Shown here: positions 16,847-25,942 of the stretch, piece by piece
Position numbering within the stretch: the stretch's first letter is position 1
How the letters are laid out: the number at the start of each line of letters is the position of its first letter
Assembly (NCBI GenBank): GCA_030650525.1
Contig: JAUSDQ010000291.1
Location: 1 to 41,677 of the forward strand
Length of the DNA: 41,677 nucleotides
Source: Sulfuricaulis sp.
GTDB taxonomy: Bacteria; Pseudomonadota; Gammaproteobacteria; Acidiferrobacterales; Sulfurifustaceae
Reading direction: 5' to 3'
Translations under genes and position numbers: made by a program
Notes under the pieces: generated by a model
Told to the model about the DNA's origin: nothing
Seen by the model: only the letters and a program-made list of their open reading frames with translations
Databases searched by the model: none

Positions 16847-17302
16847 TTATTTTTGCCCGGAGTGGCCAAAACCACCCGCGCCGCGCCGGCTTTCCTCGAA
16901 TTTCTGCACGATGCTGAATTCAGCCTGGACCACGGGGACAAACACCATCTGGGCAATACGATCGCCGGGTTCGATGATGAAAGGCTCGCGTCCGCGGTTC
17001 CACACGGAAATGAAAATCTGTCCCTGGTAATCCGAATCGATGAGGCCCACGAGATTGCCGAGCACGATGCCGTGCTTGTGACCGAGACCGGAGCGCGGCA
17101 GCAGCACCGCGGCCACACCGGCATCGCCGATGTGGATGGCGATGCCGGAGGGAATAAGATGCGTCTCGCCCGGCGCGATATGCAGGTGCTCGTCCAGACA
17201 GGCGACCATGTCCAGGCCGGCCGAGCCGTGCGTGGCGTAGCGGGGCAAAGGAAATTCCGCGCCGATGCGCCGATCGAGGATTTTTACTTCTATTTTTTGC
17301 AT
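16847..17302 (-). CDS. dut: Deoxyuridine 5'-triphosphate nucleotidohydrolase
   Basis: 151 residues, identical in length to E. coli Dut. It hydrolyses dUTP to dUMP and keeps uracil out of DNA. All five trimeric dUTPase motifs are present: [53 protein letters not shown] and the C-terminal [10 protein letters not shown]. The start lies 2 bases after the coaBC stop, with AAGG just before the ATG, so both genes are coupled in one operon, as in E. coli. Confidence 0.97.
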   Translation of the reverse strand: MQKIEVKILDRRIGAEFPLPRYATHGSAGLDMVACLDEHLHIAPGETHLIPSGIAIHIGDAGVAAVLLPRSGLGHKHGIVLGNLVGLIDSDYQGQIFISVWNRGREPFIIEPGDRIAQMVFVPVVQAEFSIVQKFEESRRGAGGFGHSGQK

Positions 17303-17304
17303 CC

Positions 17305-18531
17305 TTAGCTCCGTAATTGATATATCTCCGCGCCACTGCGCGCACGATAGCTTGCAGCAACATGGCGAATAAGCGCGCGCGCGAGCTTTGGTTTCGGCTG
17401 CGCGGGAAGTTCAGTCACCTGCCCGTGCTCAACGAGCAGCAGGCTGTTCTCGTCGGACTCAAACCCGAGATCTAATCCCACGCGGTTGGCGGCAATCAGA
17501 TTGATTTTTTTGCTCTCCAGTTTTTGCCGCGCCTGTGCCTCGATATTATCCGTTTCGGCCGCGAATCCCACGGTAAACGGCGCGGGTTTGAGCGCCGCGA
17601 CATCCGCCAGTATGTCTGGATTCCGCACCAGTTCAAGCGTTATCCGTTCAGCCGTCTTCTTGATTTTCTTGCTGGCGGTTTGCGCCGGACGATAATCCGC
17701 CACGGCCGCTACGCCGATAAAAATGTTGGCCGTCGCCGCCTGGGCGAGCGCCGCGTCGTGCATCTGCTGTGCGCTGGTAACGCGAATGGTGCGCACGCGT
17801 TCCGGTTCCGTCAGGGTCGTCGGACCTGAGACCAGTATGACTTTGGCCCCGGCTTCGGCGGCGGCTTCGGCCACGGCATAGCCCATTTTTCCCGAGCTGC
17901 GGTTGGTGAGGCCGCGCACTGGGTCGATGGCTTCCCAGGTGGGGCCGGCGGTGACGACGACGGTGAGTCCAGCGAGCTCGCCGGTGGCGAACAATTCAGA
18001 AGTCAACGTTACCAGATCGGCCGGCTCCAGCATGCGACCGGGACCGACTTCGCCGCAGGCCTGCGATCCTTCCCCCGGCCCGAAAATCTTGATACCGTTT
18101 TTATTGACGGCCGCGAGGTTTGATTGCGTGGCGTTGTTGTTCCACATCTGTTGGTTCATGGCGGGCGCAACGGCAATGGGTGCTTCCGTCGCCAGACAAA
18201 CCGTGCTCAGCAGATCATCGGCGCGTCCCTGTGCCAAGCGCGCCAGAAAGTTAGCGCTCGCCGGCGCCACCAGCACGGCATCGGCCCAGCGCGCCAGCTC
18301 GATATGCCCCATTCCGCTTTCGGCGCCGGTATCGAGCAGATGCTGATGCACCGGATGACCGCTCACCGCCTGCATGGTCAATGGGGTGATGAATTCCGTC
18401 GCTGAAGGCGACATGATGACACGCACCTCGGCGCCGGCCTCGCGCAGACGGCGCACGATGTCGGCACTTTTATAGGCGGCGATACCGCCGGTGACACCCA
18501 GCAGGAGGCGTTTATTTATCAGGGTACCCAT
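17305..18531 (-). CDS. coaBC: Phosphopantothenoylcysteine decarboxylase/synthetase CoaBC (Dfp)
   Basis: 408 residues, the normal bifunctional length. The N-terminal flavoprotein half (CoaC, decarboxylase) has [15 protein letters not shown], the active-site histidine region GHPVHQHLL and the substrate clamp PAMNQQMW. The C-terminal half (CoaB, synthetase) has [27 protein letters not shown] and the lysine-rich KKIKK loop. The two steps convert 4'-phosphopantothenate to phosphopantetheine on the way to coenzyme A. It is divergent from radC and heads the coaBC-dut operon. Confidence 0.97.
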   Translation of the reverse strand: MGTLINKRLLLGVTGGIAAYKSADIVRRLREAGAEVRVIMSPSATEFITPLTMQAVSGHPVHQHLLDTGAESGMGHIELARWADAVLVAPASANFLARLAQGRADDLLSTVCLATEAPIAVAPAMNQQMWNNNATQSNLAAVNKNGIKIFGPGEGSQACGEVGPGRMLEPADLVTLTSELFATGELAGLTVVVTAGPTWEAIDPVRGLTNRSSGKMGYAVAEAAAEAGAKVILVSGPTTLTEPERVRTIRVTSAQQMHDAALAQAATANIFIGVAAVADYRPAQTASKKIKKTAERITLELVRNPDILADVAALKPAPFTVGFAAETDNIEAQARQKLESKKINLIAANRVGLDLGFESDENSLLLVEHGQVTELPAQPKPKLARALIRHVAASYRARSGAEIYQLRS

Positions 18532-18603
18532 GTGTTAGAGTGTACTTGCCCGATGCGGGGGTAGACAAATTATTCAAATTTTCTGAAGTTTAAGGACAGT
18601 CCC

Positions 18604-19278
18604 ATGGCAATAAGCGAATGGCCGGAACACGAACGGCCGCGTGAAAAGTTGCTGCAACGCGGGCCGGCGGCTCTTTCCGATGCCGAGCTCCTGGCCATTT
18701 TCATCCGTACCGGCGTTCGGGGTAAAACCGCCGTGGACGTGGCGCGCGCCCTGCTTATCCGCTATGGCAGCCTGCGCGAATTGCTGGCGGCAGGACCGGA
18801 GGAGCTGTGTGAGGCGCCGGGCCTGGGCCAGGCCAAATACGTGCAGCTCCAGGCCAGCCTGGAAATGGGCCGACGTTTTCTGGCCGAAAAACTCACACGC
18901 GATGTGATGCTGGGTTCCACCCAGGACACGAAGGAATATCTCCAGGCGCAGCTGCGCGATCGCAAGAATGAAGTGTTTTGCGTGCTGTTCCTCGACAACC
19001 GCCACCGGGTGCTGATCTTCGAAGAACTGTTCCAGGGCACCCTGAACGGCACTGCCGTGTATCCGCGCGAGATCATCAAACGCGCGCTCAAGCACAACGC
19101 CGCCGCTGTCATTCTGGTGCACAACCACCCCTCCGGCGTGGCCGAGCCCAGCCGGGCGGATGAATTGCTGACGACGCGGCTAAAGGAGGCCCTGACACTG
19201 GTCGATATCCGGCTTCTGGACCATCTGGTGGTGGGGGACGGCGAGATGGTCTCTTTCAGCGAACGGGGCCTGATTTGA
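18604..19278 (+). CDS. radC: RadC family JAMM/MPN+ protein
   Basis: 224 residues. The N-terminal helix-hairpin-helix part ([23 protein letters not shown]) is followed by the MPN+ metalloprotease-like domain with [14 protein letters not shown], which holds the His-x-His-x10-Asp zinc motif. The biochemical role of RadC is still unsettled, despite its name from a radiation-sensitive mutant. AAGGA precedes the ATG. The radC-rpmB-rpmG order is conserved in gammaproteobacteria. Confidence 0.95.
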   Translation: MAISEWPEHERPREKLLQRGPAALSDAELLAIFIRTGVRGKTAVDVARALLIRYGSLRELLAAGPEELCEAPGLGQAKYVQLQASLEMGRRFLAEKLTRDVMLGSTQDTKEYLQAQLRDRKNEVFCVLFLDNRHRVLIFEELFQGTLNGTAVYPREIIKRALKHNAAAVILVHNHPSGVAEPSRADELLTTRLKEALTLVDIRLLDHLVVGDGEMVSFSERGLI

Positions 19279-19383
19279 GGACGATTGGCGGTCCGATTTC
19301 AGGGTCTACCCAGGAATACCGATATCTGATATAAAAGCCGTCCTTTAGAGCCCCTCGGGGCACCAGTTTGAGGGAGATTTCCG

Positions 19384-19620
19384 ATGTCCAGAGTATGTCA
19401 GGTGACGGGTAAACGCGTTCTTTCGGGTAATAACGTGTCCCACGCGAACAACCGGACCCGCCGCCGGTTTTTGCCCAATTTGCAAAACCGCCGCCTGTGG
19501 GTGGAAAGCGAAAAGCGCTGGGTGTCGATACGTCTGTCGAGCCAGGGGCTGCGCACCATCGACAAGAAGGGCATAGACGTCGTGCTGGCCGAGATGCGCG
19601 CCCGCGGCGAGAAGGTATAA
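19384..19620 (+). CDS. rpmB: Large ribosomal subunit protein bL28
   Basis: 78 residues, the standard bacterial size. [20 protein letters not shown] and the basic [12 protein letters not shown] are diagnostic of bL28. GAGGGAGA precedes the ATG. It is followed 4 bases later by rpmG in the same operon. The 105 bases before it, after radC, contain a TATAAA at 19330-19335 that may be a -10 element, but no matching -35 was clear. Confidence 0.97.
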   Translation: MSRVCQVTGKRVLSGNNVSHANNRTRRRFLPNLQNRRLWVESEKRWVSIRLSSQGLRTIDKKGIDVVLAEMRARGEKV

Positions 19621-19624
19621 GCAC

Positions 19625-19792
19625 ATGGCCAAGGCAATACGCGAAAAGATCAAGCTTGTCTCGAGCGCCGGCACGGGGCACTACTACACCACGACCAAGA
19701 ACAAGCGCACCAGCCCGGACAAGCTCGAATTGAGAAAATACGACCCGGTGGTTCGCAAGCATGTCGCCTACAAGGAAGCGAAGATCAAGTAG
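19625..19792 (+). CDS. rpmG: Large ribosomal subunit protein bL33
   Basis: 55 residues starting [20 protein letters not shown] and ending [13 protein letters not shown], which matches proteobacterial bL33. It lacks the two CxxC zinc pairs, so it is the zinc-free form. It begins 4 bases after rpmB and is followed by a clear rho-independent terminator. Confidence 0.96.
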   Translation: MAKAIREKIKLVSSAGTGHYYTTTKNKRTSPDKLELRKYDPVVRKHVAYKEAKIK

Positions 19793-19815
19793 GCGCGTGC
19801 CCGGTTCCATTCAAT

Positions 19816-19848
19816 AAAAGCCCGTCTCCGCCGGGCTTTTTTGTTTTT
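19816..19848 (+). terminator. Rho-independent terminator of rpmBG
   Basis: AAAGCCCG (19817-19824) pairs with CGGGCTTT (19832-19839) around a 7-base loop and is followed by a T run. It lies 24 bases after the rpmG stop. Confidence 0.9.
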
Positions 19849-19969
19849 GAAGGCCCCGGTGGCACGGCCGGAATAGGCTGCCAACGGCTGACATTGACCG
19901 GCCGGCTATGTACAAGCGCCGCTTTTTCTGAGATAAATAACTATAATAACTATATATCTATTAATATAA

Positions 19970-20602
19970 GTGACGATTGACGAGTTAGGGAAGGTTCGTT
20001 TCGTGTATGCACTGAATCAGCAGGTTTTGCGGACCGACGCATCAGGGATGCCGCTCGAATGGATCGATTTTAAAGAGGCCGTGCGGGTCTATTATCTCGG
20101 TCAGGTTGCCTATACCTGCGGCGTGCCGCTGTACCAGATTCGCGGCGGCTACAACGCCATCACCGGCCGGCGCTCGGTTGTCGAAATCAGCTCCATTGTT
20201 GCCACTCACGGGGATAGTCACGCACTCCTGAAGGCGCGGGCGCATTACGTTCCGCCGCTCAACAATCAGACGCTGTTCTCCCGCGATGCTCAATTGTGCA
20301 TGTACTGCGGCGGTCAGTTTTCGTCCCGTGGCCTGTCGCGTGACCACATCATCCCACTGAGCGTGGGCGGTACGGATTCCTGGAATAATGTGGTGACCGC
20401 GTGCAAACGCTGTAACAACCACAAGGCGGGGCGCACGCCGGAACAGGCCGGGCTGGAATTGCTCGCGGTACCGTTTATGCCGACGCACGCCGAGTATATT
20501 TATCTCCAGGGTAAGCGGATTCTCGCCGATCAAATGGAATTTTTGCTGGCGCACTTTCCGCGCCACAGCCCGTTGCACAAGCGTCTGGCCAAGACGCGCT
20601 GA
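19970..20602 (+). CDS. HNH endonuclease family protein
   Basis: 210 residues from a GTG start. The C-terminal half carries an HNH nuclease module with zinc cysteines: CMYCGGQF, LSRDHIIPLSVGGTDSWNNVV and CKRCNNHKAGRTPEQAG. The N-terminal part (LRTDASGMPLEWIDFKEAV and RGGYNAITGRRSVVEISSI) matches a chromosomal HNH family common in gammaproteobacteria. Its role is unknown; it does not look like a homing endonuclease. The start is uncertain, because no ribosome binding site is clear in the AT-rich leader. It was followed by a perfect terminator, now split by the 11 kb insertion. Confidence 0.85.
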   Translation: MTIDELGKVRFVYALNQQVLRTDASGMPLEWIDFKEAVRVYYLGQVAYTCGVPLYQIRGGYNAITGRRSVVEISSIVATHGDSHALLKARAHYVPPLNNQTLFSRDAQLCMYCGGQFSSRGLSRDHIIPLSVGGTDSWNNVVTACKRCNNHKAGRTPEQAGLELLAVPFMPTHAEYIYLQGKRILADQMEFLLAHFPRHSPLHKRLAKTR

Positions 20603-20618
20603 GCGTCAGGCGTGCTTC

Positions 20619-20636
20619 GCAAATAAAAAACCCGCC
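20619..20636. terminator. Left arm of a split bidirectional terminator
   Basis: GCAAATAAAAAACCCGCC is the exact reverse complement of the sequence at 31673-31690. If the inserted element and one target duplicate are removed, the two arms join around an ATT loop and make an 18-base-pair hairpin with A and T runs on both sides. It would have served the convergent HNH and desA genes. Confidence 0.9.
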
Positions 20637-20642
20637 ATTGGC
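20634..20642. repeat. Target site duplication, left copy
   Basis: GCCATTGGC directly precedes the left inverted repeat and recurs in the same orientation at 31667-31675. The off-centre ATT in both copies shows that these are direct repeats rather than part of the inverted repeat. Confidence 0.85.
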
Positions 20643-20667
20643 CTAGCCGTTCAGTTAAAGTGTGTAA
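20643..20667 (+). repeat. Left terminal inverted repeat of the 11 kb element
   Basis: The 25 bases start CTAGCCGTTCAGTTAAAGTG and are a perfect inverted copy of 31642-31666. Identity stops just inside the repeat, so this is a true terminus and not part of a longer duplication. Confidence 0.92.
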
Positions 20668-20872
20668 AATGGGCCTGTTTTCCTAGTTCCGGATACCCCT
20701 TAACTCTCATCTGAGCACAACACACATCTGAGCGAATTGGGCGCAGATGTGTGTGGGGCAAGCGCAGGCGGGCCACCGTCAAGCGTCCCATCATGAGATG
20801 GTCGTTGGTTAATCTTTCCAGAGGCAGAGAAATCCTTGGCGAAGATTTCTTAACCACCATGTTTTTGGGCAC
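20651..20872 (-). CDS. Doubtful short ORF at the left end of the element
   Basis: 73 codons, basic, with no recognised family. The last codons and the stop come from the terminal inverted repeat, and the frame runs through the palindrome at 20720-20754, so it is probably not a real gene. It may be a remnant. Apart from this frame, the 379-base gap between the HNH gene and the next gene holds only the terminator arm, the repeats and the palindrome. Confidence 0.15.
   Translation of the reverse strand: MPKNMVVKKSSPRISLPLERLTNDHLMMGRLTVARLRLPHTHLRPIRSDVCCAQMRVKGYPELGKQAHFTHFN
20720..20754. promoter_or_regulatory. 14-7-14 palindrome, left copy (operator-like)
   Basis: ACACACATCTGAGC and GCGCAGATGTGTGT are inverted arms with one mismatch, around a 7-base spacer. 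An extra half-site CATCTGAGC lies 17 bases upstream. The same architecture with a closely related sequence is found upstream of the MerR-like gene at 29676-29710, in opposite orientation. Confidence 0.7.
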
Positions 20873-20981
20873 GTTTATATGAACATTCGCCTTCAGGCGA
20901 CAACATACGAGGAAGTTACCGACACGACATGAGTTCCTACGGAAGCTTGCAGTACCAAATTGGCAAGTTGAGCGGTAGAAA

Positions 20982-21605
20982 CTATCTATTCGCCGTTATC
21001 CGCTCGACCCGAAATCGCGTGGGACTTTTCGGCGATAGGCTGCCATCGTAGATGTCGTCAAACTCGCTGGGGAAGGTGTAAACATGAACTTCTCCAGCGC
21101 GAATATCAGCCGCGATGTCTTGATTGTCCCGGCTGTTTTTTGCACCCGGTCCCGTTTGACGTGCGCCGCCAACAAGAAAGCTCAGTGCATAACGCCCGTC
21201 ACGCTCCGCAATAACGTGCAGCCGATACTGCCCCTTGAGACGTTTAAGGAGCACCAGCGTGCGCTGGGTGCTGTTGTTCCAGTCGAGCTCGAGCATCGAC
21301 ATCCCGCTCGGCGGACCCAGACCGTATACGCCTTCCGCATTCGGACGCGAGAAGCTGCGTGTTTTCTCGTCGTAGCCGAGCACCGCACCGCTGGGCGTAA
21401 TGAGTTTCAAATGACCAATCGGTCGAACAACTCCCAGAAGTTGTATTAGAAAAACACCCTTCAGCTCGCCGCGAAGATGGTCCTGAGTAAAACAGCATCG
21501 AATCTCCGGGTCGCGCTGTTCTTCTTCGGCAAGGGCGGAAGCGCCAACCGCCGCCATGGCGACTATGCAAGCGACGATGACGTTCCGCCCACGCATGTGA
21601 CTCAT
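20982..21605 (-). CDS. Exported protein of unknown function
   Basis: 207 residues. A signal peptide is clear: basic MSHMRGRN, then a hydrophobic VIVACIVAMAAVGASALA with cleavage near ALAEEE. The mature part has GHLKLITPSGAVLGYDEKTRSFSRPNAEGVYGLGPPSG and looks mostly beta-stranded, with a single CC pair (IRCCFTQD). No family is recognised. Its start overlaps the stop of the upstream C39-like peptidase gene (ATGA), so the two were co-translated and may work together outside the cytoplasm. Confidence 0.7.
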   Translation of the reverse strand: MSHMRGRNVIVACIVAMAAVGASALAEEEQRDPEIRCCFTQDHLRGELKGVFLIQLLGVVRPIGHLKLITPSGAVLGYDEKTRSFSRPNAEGVYGLGPPSGMSMLELDWNNSTQRTLVLLKRLKGQYRLHVIAERDGRYALSFLVGGARQTGPGAKNSRDNQDIAADIRAGEVHVYTFPSEFDDIYDGSLSPKSPTRFRVERITANR

Positions 21606-23546
21606 TGCACCAAGAACACCAGCCGATCGGTATCCGTCGTGACACGGCCCGAGTCTGTCAAGCCCTGCACCGACAACAGCAGGGTGTTCGAACCCGCGGC
21701 CAACGGGACATCTATCGTCTGCGATCCCCCAGCCTGGGGCGAGAACAGGTGTCTCACGTCGGCGCCATTCAGCGTGGCGGTAAACGTCGCAGGATCGATC
21801 GTGGCACCGTAGGATATGGCGACGCGGGCGCTGGTGGTTCCCGCTGGCAGCGACGTGCGTGCCTCGGAGGGGCTGCTGTAACGCAAGAAACGATTGACAT
21901 CCGCCGGTCGCTGCCCGCCACCGTCGTATCCGCCAATGAAGGTTGGCGGTGTGCCTGATCCGGCCGAGTAGCTGACCGAATACTGATGCACTACACCTGG
22001 TTCGATCGGGATGCCGGTGATTTCGGTTTGATCCTGAAAGTTCCCGTTGGCGTTCACCCGCGTTACATCGAGATCGTACGTTCCCGTACCGGTCCCAATG
22101 ACCTGCACGACGTACTCGCCGTCTACGCCACCACCGATATCAAGCACCTTTTCAGGATGATTGTCGGGTTGCCCAATTTCGTTATCGCCCAACGCTTCGA
22201 TTTCGTATGCGCTATTTGGGATATCGCCGTAACGTAAATTTTTAATCGGGTCGAATCCCGTCTTTTTCCCATCAGGTGCGGTTACGACGATCTCGGCGGG
22301 AGAATACAGTCGGAATATGAGTCGATTCAGGGGATCGATGTAGGTGACTCTCTGACCCGCATACAGACGAGTGCCATGGTACTTGTCGCTATACGCCGCC
22401 AGAGTGGTTATCACCCCGCCTGCCGGATCATAAATCTTCCATGTGGCGTCATTCTCGGTTCTGCCGGTGACCATCACGAAATGTTCTGTCTTCGTCGCCG
22501 GGTTCGTCACCGCCATCGCTTGCGGTCCGTAACGACAAATCCGATCTTTGACAACACTGTCTTGGGTGTCCGCAGGCTTAGGACCAAGCCAAAACGAACG
22601 CACAACACCGCCCGAATAATCGGCCGGTCCACTCCACATAACCTTGCCTGTCTTGGTGTAGCCGGCAGCACCAAGGGATACCAAATGATCGTCCAACGGA
22701 TCAGGGGTGGCACCGACTCCATGATAATTGAGCACCATGGCGGCTGACGTGATAGCGCAACCTTTTTGATGGATGTTATAACGAGTTGTATTCGGTGTTC
22801 CGCACGCCGCGTCCACTCGTGGGCTGCTACTACCGGTCACGTAGCAGATCGTGTCGTAGGTATGCTGTGAGTTCTGGCTTTGTATCGTCAGGTCCTCGGG
22901 CGGCACTTCGCCGAACATATCGAATGACCGTTGGCCTACAAGTCCGCCATCTTCAGAAACGGCAAAGGTCCAGTTACCGTATGGCTGGCACTGCGAATTG
23001 GTATATGCGGTGATATATATCGAGGTGGAACCGCAAATGTAATAAGCCCACCCTGGCGTGTAGAAACAGTATGGATAACCAGCGACCTGCGGATAGAACG
23101 TCATCGTCGGCCAGTCGAATTCCGAAGTCGAGCCCGTAGTGGGAACAATAGTTCCTTTGACATCCCAAGTTTTGGAAGCCGTCCCGGGAGAAGCGTTCGC
23201 GGTATACGTAATGGCCGTAAACGCATCTCGGTAGTACGCCCGATTATTCGACATCGCCTGAAAGTACGTGTACTTCGGTAGTGCCGGCCAGCGAAGCAGC
23301 TGACCAATACTTGTTGACAGCGTACCCACCGTCCCTTGTGTTGAGAAGGTTCCGCCTGAAGAAGCCGCAGCCGCGTCGGACGACTGTACGAATAGTCCGG
23401 GACCGGACGACGAACTGATCGTACCCAGGAACACCCGATGCCGCCGTGACGGAGGGATCGACCGGAACCTTTACGATTTCAGCGTTGGCGAGGAACGAGA
23501 CAAAGCTAAATGCAAAAACAACAAACATCCGTGCGGTATTTTTCAC
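21602..23546 (-). pseudogene. Secreted C39-like peptidase, interrupted by a frameshift near the N-terminus
   Basis: Translation would begin at GTG 23546, with a GGAGG 7 bases upstream, giving a signal peptide (KNTARMFVVFAFSFVSFLANA) and about 15 further residues (EIVKVPVDPSVTAASG). The frame then needs to shift by +1 at a GGG tract (23434-23436) to continue for about 610 residues. The long part contains a papain-like C39-type core: catalytic cysteine in HQKGCAITSAAMVLNYHG, histidine in TEHFVMVTGR and an Asp in IYDPAGG. C-terminal beta-rich modules follow (VEPGVVHQYSVSY-like and VPLAAGSNTLLLSVQG). It could be a recent pseudogene, a sequencing error or a slippage-controlled gene. It is divergent from the subtilisin-like gene. 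Confidence 0.8.
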
Positions 23547-23620
23547 GTGCGAACCTCCGTCATTATTGGTTGTTGGTCCAACCACCCTGCGGATCAGCGC
23601 CATAAACCCTACCACTGTCC

Positions 23621-23649
23621 TTGAACCCCCACAAGAAGTACTGTTATCC
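23621..23649 (+). promoter_or_regulatory. Possible promoter of the subtilisin-like protease gene
   Basis: TTGAAC at 23621-23626 and TTATCC at 23644-23649 are separated by 17 bases, an acceptable sigma-70 layout. The region between the divergent peptidase genes (23547-23709) also has a TCCTG-TTGTA-CAGGA hairpin just behind the -10 element. The -10 match is weak. Confidence 0.3.
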
Positions 23650-23709
23650 TGTTGTACAGGACCGTAATACGACAACGTCAACAACACAAAAAATAGCAGG
23701 AGGTTTCGA

Positions 23710-24879
23710 ATGAAAAGGCCTGTCATCGCGGTTGCACTAAGCTTCCTTTTCTTGCTCTGTCACGGTTCTTGGGCCGCCGACCCCGGTTCTTTACCAAGCG
23801 TGCCTGGAAACGCACAAGAAGAAGCGGCCAGCAGTTATATCTTCGTGTTCCGTTCCGACTTCCCGGCCGATCGCGTCCCCGAGGAAGCAAATCGACTCGC
23901 GACGGAGCACGGCGGCGCCGTGCGCCACACGTTCAAGGTTGCCCTGAAAGGCTTCTCCGCCACGCTCTCGGCGCAGGCCGCCGCGCGTTTGGCGGAGCAA
24001 AATCCGCACATTGCGTACTACGAGCGCAATGGTGTTGTATCGGCAATTGAGCAAGTGGATGAAACGGCGGTCGCCGCGCGTGGCGGAGCGGGCAAGCCGG
24101 GATCGAGTGAACCGCCGCAGGTTGTGCCCTACGGCATACTCCGTGTCGGCGGTCCGATCGGAGGTTCCGGGCGCCATGCCTGGGTGATCGACACGGGAAT
24201 TGATCTGAACCATCCCGATCTCGCCGTGGGTGGTGGCGCGAATTTCGTTCTGCGTGGGAAGAACAGCCCCGACGACGGCAATGGGCACGGCACGCACGTC
24301 TCTGGCACCATCGCGGCGCTCGATAATGCGATCGATGTCGTGGGCGTCGCTGCGAGCGCCACGGTGCACCCTGTGCGCGTGCTCGATAACAGCGGTTCCG
24401 GCACGATCGATGGGGTTGTCGCGAGCGTGGATTACGTCGCCGCGAACGCCGATCCCGCGCGTGGCGACGCGGTGAACATGAGCCTCGGCGCGACGGGGCA
24501 CTTCCAAAGTTTGCACGATGCGATCATTAACACCGCGAACCTCGGCATCCGCTTTGCCGTGGCAGCGGGTAACGATGCCTCAAATGCAGGCGGATTCGAG
24601 CCGGCGCATATAGATCATCCGAACGTGTACACGGTTTCTGCCATCGATAACGCGGATGTGTTCGCCAACTTCTCGAACTACGGCAACCCGCCCATCGATT
24701 TCGCCGCACCCGGCGTGAGCATCGTGTCGACGGCGAAAGGCGGTGGGGTAACGACGATGTCCGGGACATCCATGGCGACACCGCACGTCTGCGGCCTGCT
24801 GCTTCTGGGCGTACCGCAGACTAATGGTAACGCGTTACAAGATCCCGATGGGACAGCGGATCCGATCGTGCATTACTAA
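23710..24879 (+). CDS. Secreted S8 (subtilisin-like) serine protease
   Basis: 389 residues. A signal peptide (residues 1-22, cleavage near SWAADP) is followed by an I9-type propeptide (SYIFVFRSDFPADRVP to NPHIAYYERNGVV) that would assist folding and inhibit the enzyme. The catalytic domain has Asp161 (VIDTGIDLNHPDL), His193 (GHGTHVSGT) and Ser354 (SGTSMATPHV), plus the oxyanion Asn in VAAGNDAS. All catalytic residues are present, so activity is expected. GGAGG precedes the ATG. The protein ends soon after the catalytic helix (DPDGTADPIVHY), as in other proteobacterial S8 enzymes. It is divergent from the C39-like peptidase gene within the mobile element. Confidence 0.92.
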   Translation: MKRPVIAVALSFLFLLCHGSWAADPGSLPSVPGNAQEEAASSYIFVFRSDFPADRVPEEANRLATEHGGAVRHTFKVALKGFSATLSAQAAARLAEQNPHIAYYERNGVVSAIEQVDETAVAARGGAGKPGSSEPPQVVPYGILRVGGPIGGSGRHAWVIDTGIDLNHPDLAVGGGANFVLRGKNSPDDGNGHGTHVSGTIAALDNAIDVVGVAASATVHPVRVLDNSGSGTIDGVVASVDYVAANADPARGDAVNMSLGATGHFQSLHDAIINTANLGIRFAVAAGNDASNAGGFEPAHIDHPNVYTVSAIDNADVFANFSNYGNPPIDFAAPGVSIVSTAKGGGVTTMSGTSMATPHVCGLLLLGVPQTNGNALQDPDGTADPIVHY

Positions 24880-25197
24880 ACATAAACCGTTTCGCCATAA
24901 ACCAATAAAGCCATATGCAACGATCTGGTACGATTGGCTGCAATGGAACAGCCAATAAGAAAAGCTTCGGCACTGACGAAACGCCCGACTGCCGCTACCG
25001 GGAAAATAAGGCAAGGCCCCGCGTTACCACACACGCGGAATTGACACCAACGTGGCCAAGACTGGGAAAACTTAGCAGAGAGACAAGCGCGGAATACCAG
25101 AACGTCGCTTCGATAGTCTCAGGAATACTGCGAGTATCCAGAGTTGATCTGGATGTTTTCTACTGGTGATCGTTGTAGGCACAACTGCCGGTGTTCC
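24880..25197. other. Gap between the protease and nuclease genes
   Basis: This 318-base gap separates two convergent genes. A hairpin with ATTGGCTG (24933-24940) and CAGCCAAT (24949-24956) lies 54 bases after the protease stop but lacks a T run. An 84-codon frame at 24915-25169 (+) has no recognisable features and no ribosome binding site. Nothing else is seen. Confidence 0.5.
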
Positions 25198-25938
25198 TTA
25201 AATCGGCAACCAGAGGTGCAGCACTGAGATCGGGCCAGGAGATCTGTCGGTTCCGGGATATTTCCACGTCCTGTCATGCACGGTTAGATACGACCGGTTG
25301 GCGAAACGGGACGGCGGGAAAGCAACGGGACCCTCTTTCAGCCGGTATTGCGCACTATTCCCGAGACGTTCGAAGTAGGCAGTGAGCGAATCGGGAAGTT
25401 TCTGGCTCGTCTCCTGGACGTATCCCAGCATCACGGCTTGCGGCATCGCCCAGGCATATGTGCCGTCGATGAATCGTACGAGCCCAGCGCCGCAATACTT
25501 GCCCATTTTATTCTTCTGACCAACCAGCTTTGCCTCAATAAAAAGGCTGCCATTGAGCGCACTCTTACCGGGGTCGGTAAAGCTGCGACGGAAGGTGATG
25601 TCTGGCTTGTGTTCCAACGGGCGTCCGAGATAATCGACGGTACCATGTTGTCCGTTGAATATTGGCACGGGATTAAAGAGTTTCGCCAAGTCCGATAACA
25701 GGTGTCGGTCGTTGGCCCAGATGTCATCGAATACATTCACCAACGCACTCGAAATGCGATTCTCGTTTGCCTCGTTGAAATCAATCTGGTGACAATGGAA
25801 TCGCTTCGGCGACTCCAACCACACCAATCGCAGCGCCTTTTCCACCACGAGCATTTCGAGATCGGCAAAACCGGCATAGGGCATGTTGTCATACACCGTA
25901 CCCGCTTTCGTGAACGTCCCTGTTGTGCCATTGCGCAT
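25198..25938 (-). CDS. Probable type II restriction endonuclease (PD-(D/E)XK fold)
   Basis: 246 residues from the ATG at 25938; a TTG start 10 codons upstream would overlap the methyltransferase gene. A PD-(D/E)XK nuclease core is visible: HKPDITFRR near residue 110 and GSLFIEAKLVG near residue 132 give the P-D...E-x-K residues that bind metal and cleave DNA. The start lies 4 bases after the methyltransferase stop on the same strand, the expected arrangement of a cognate pair. The recognition site is unknown. No close named enzyme is recognised, so assignment rests on the motif and context. Confidence 0.75.
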   Translation of the reverse strand: MRNGTTGTFTKAGTVYDNMPYAGFADLEMLVVEKALRLVWLESPKRFHCHQIDFNEANENRISSALVNVFDDIWANDRHLLSDLAKLFNPVPIFNGQHGTVDYLGRPLEHKPDITFRRSFTDPGKSALNGSLFIEAKLVGQKNKMGKYCGAGLVRFIDGTYAWAMPQAVMLGYVQETSQKLPDSLTAYFERLGNSAQYRLKEGPVAFPPSRFANRSYLTVHDRTWKYPGTDRSPGPISVLHLWLPI

Positions 25939-25942
25939 CTCT

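Noticed and set aside
24915-25169. 84-codon + strand frame behind the subtilisin-like gene
   Set aside because: No ribosome binding site, no recognised motif, and no sign of export or membrane segments; reported only as part of the gap.
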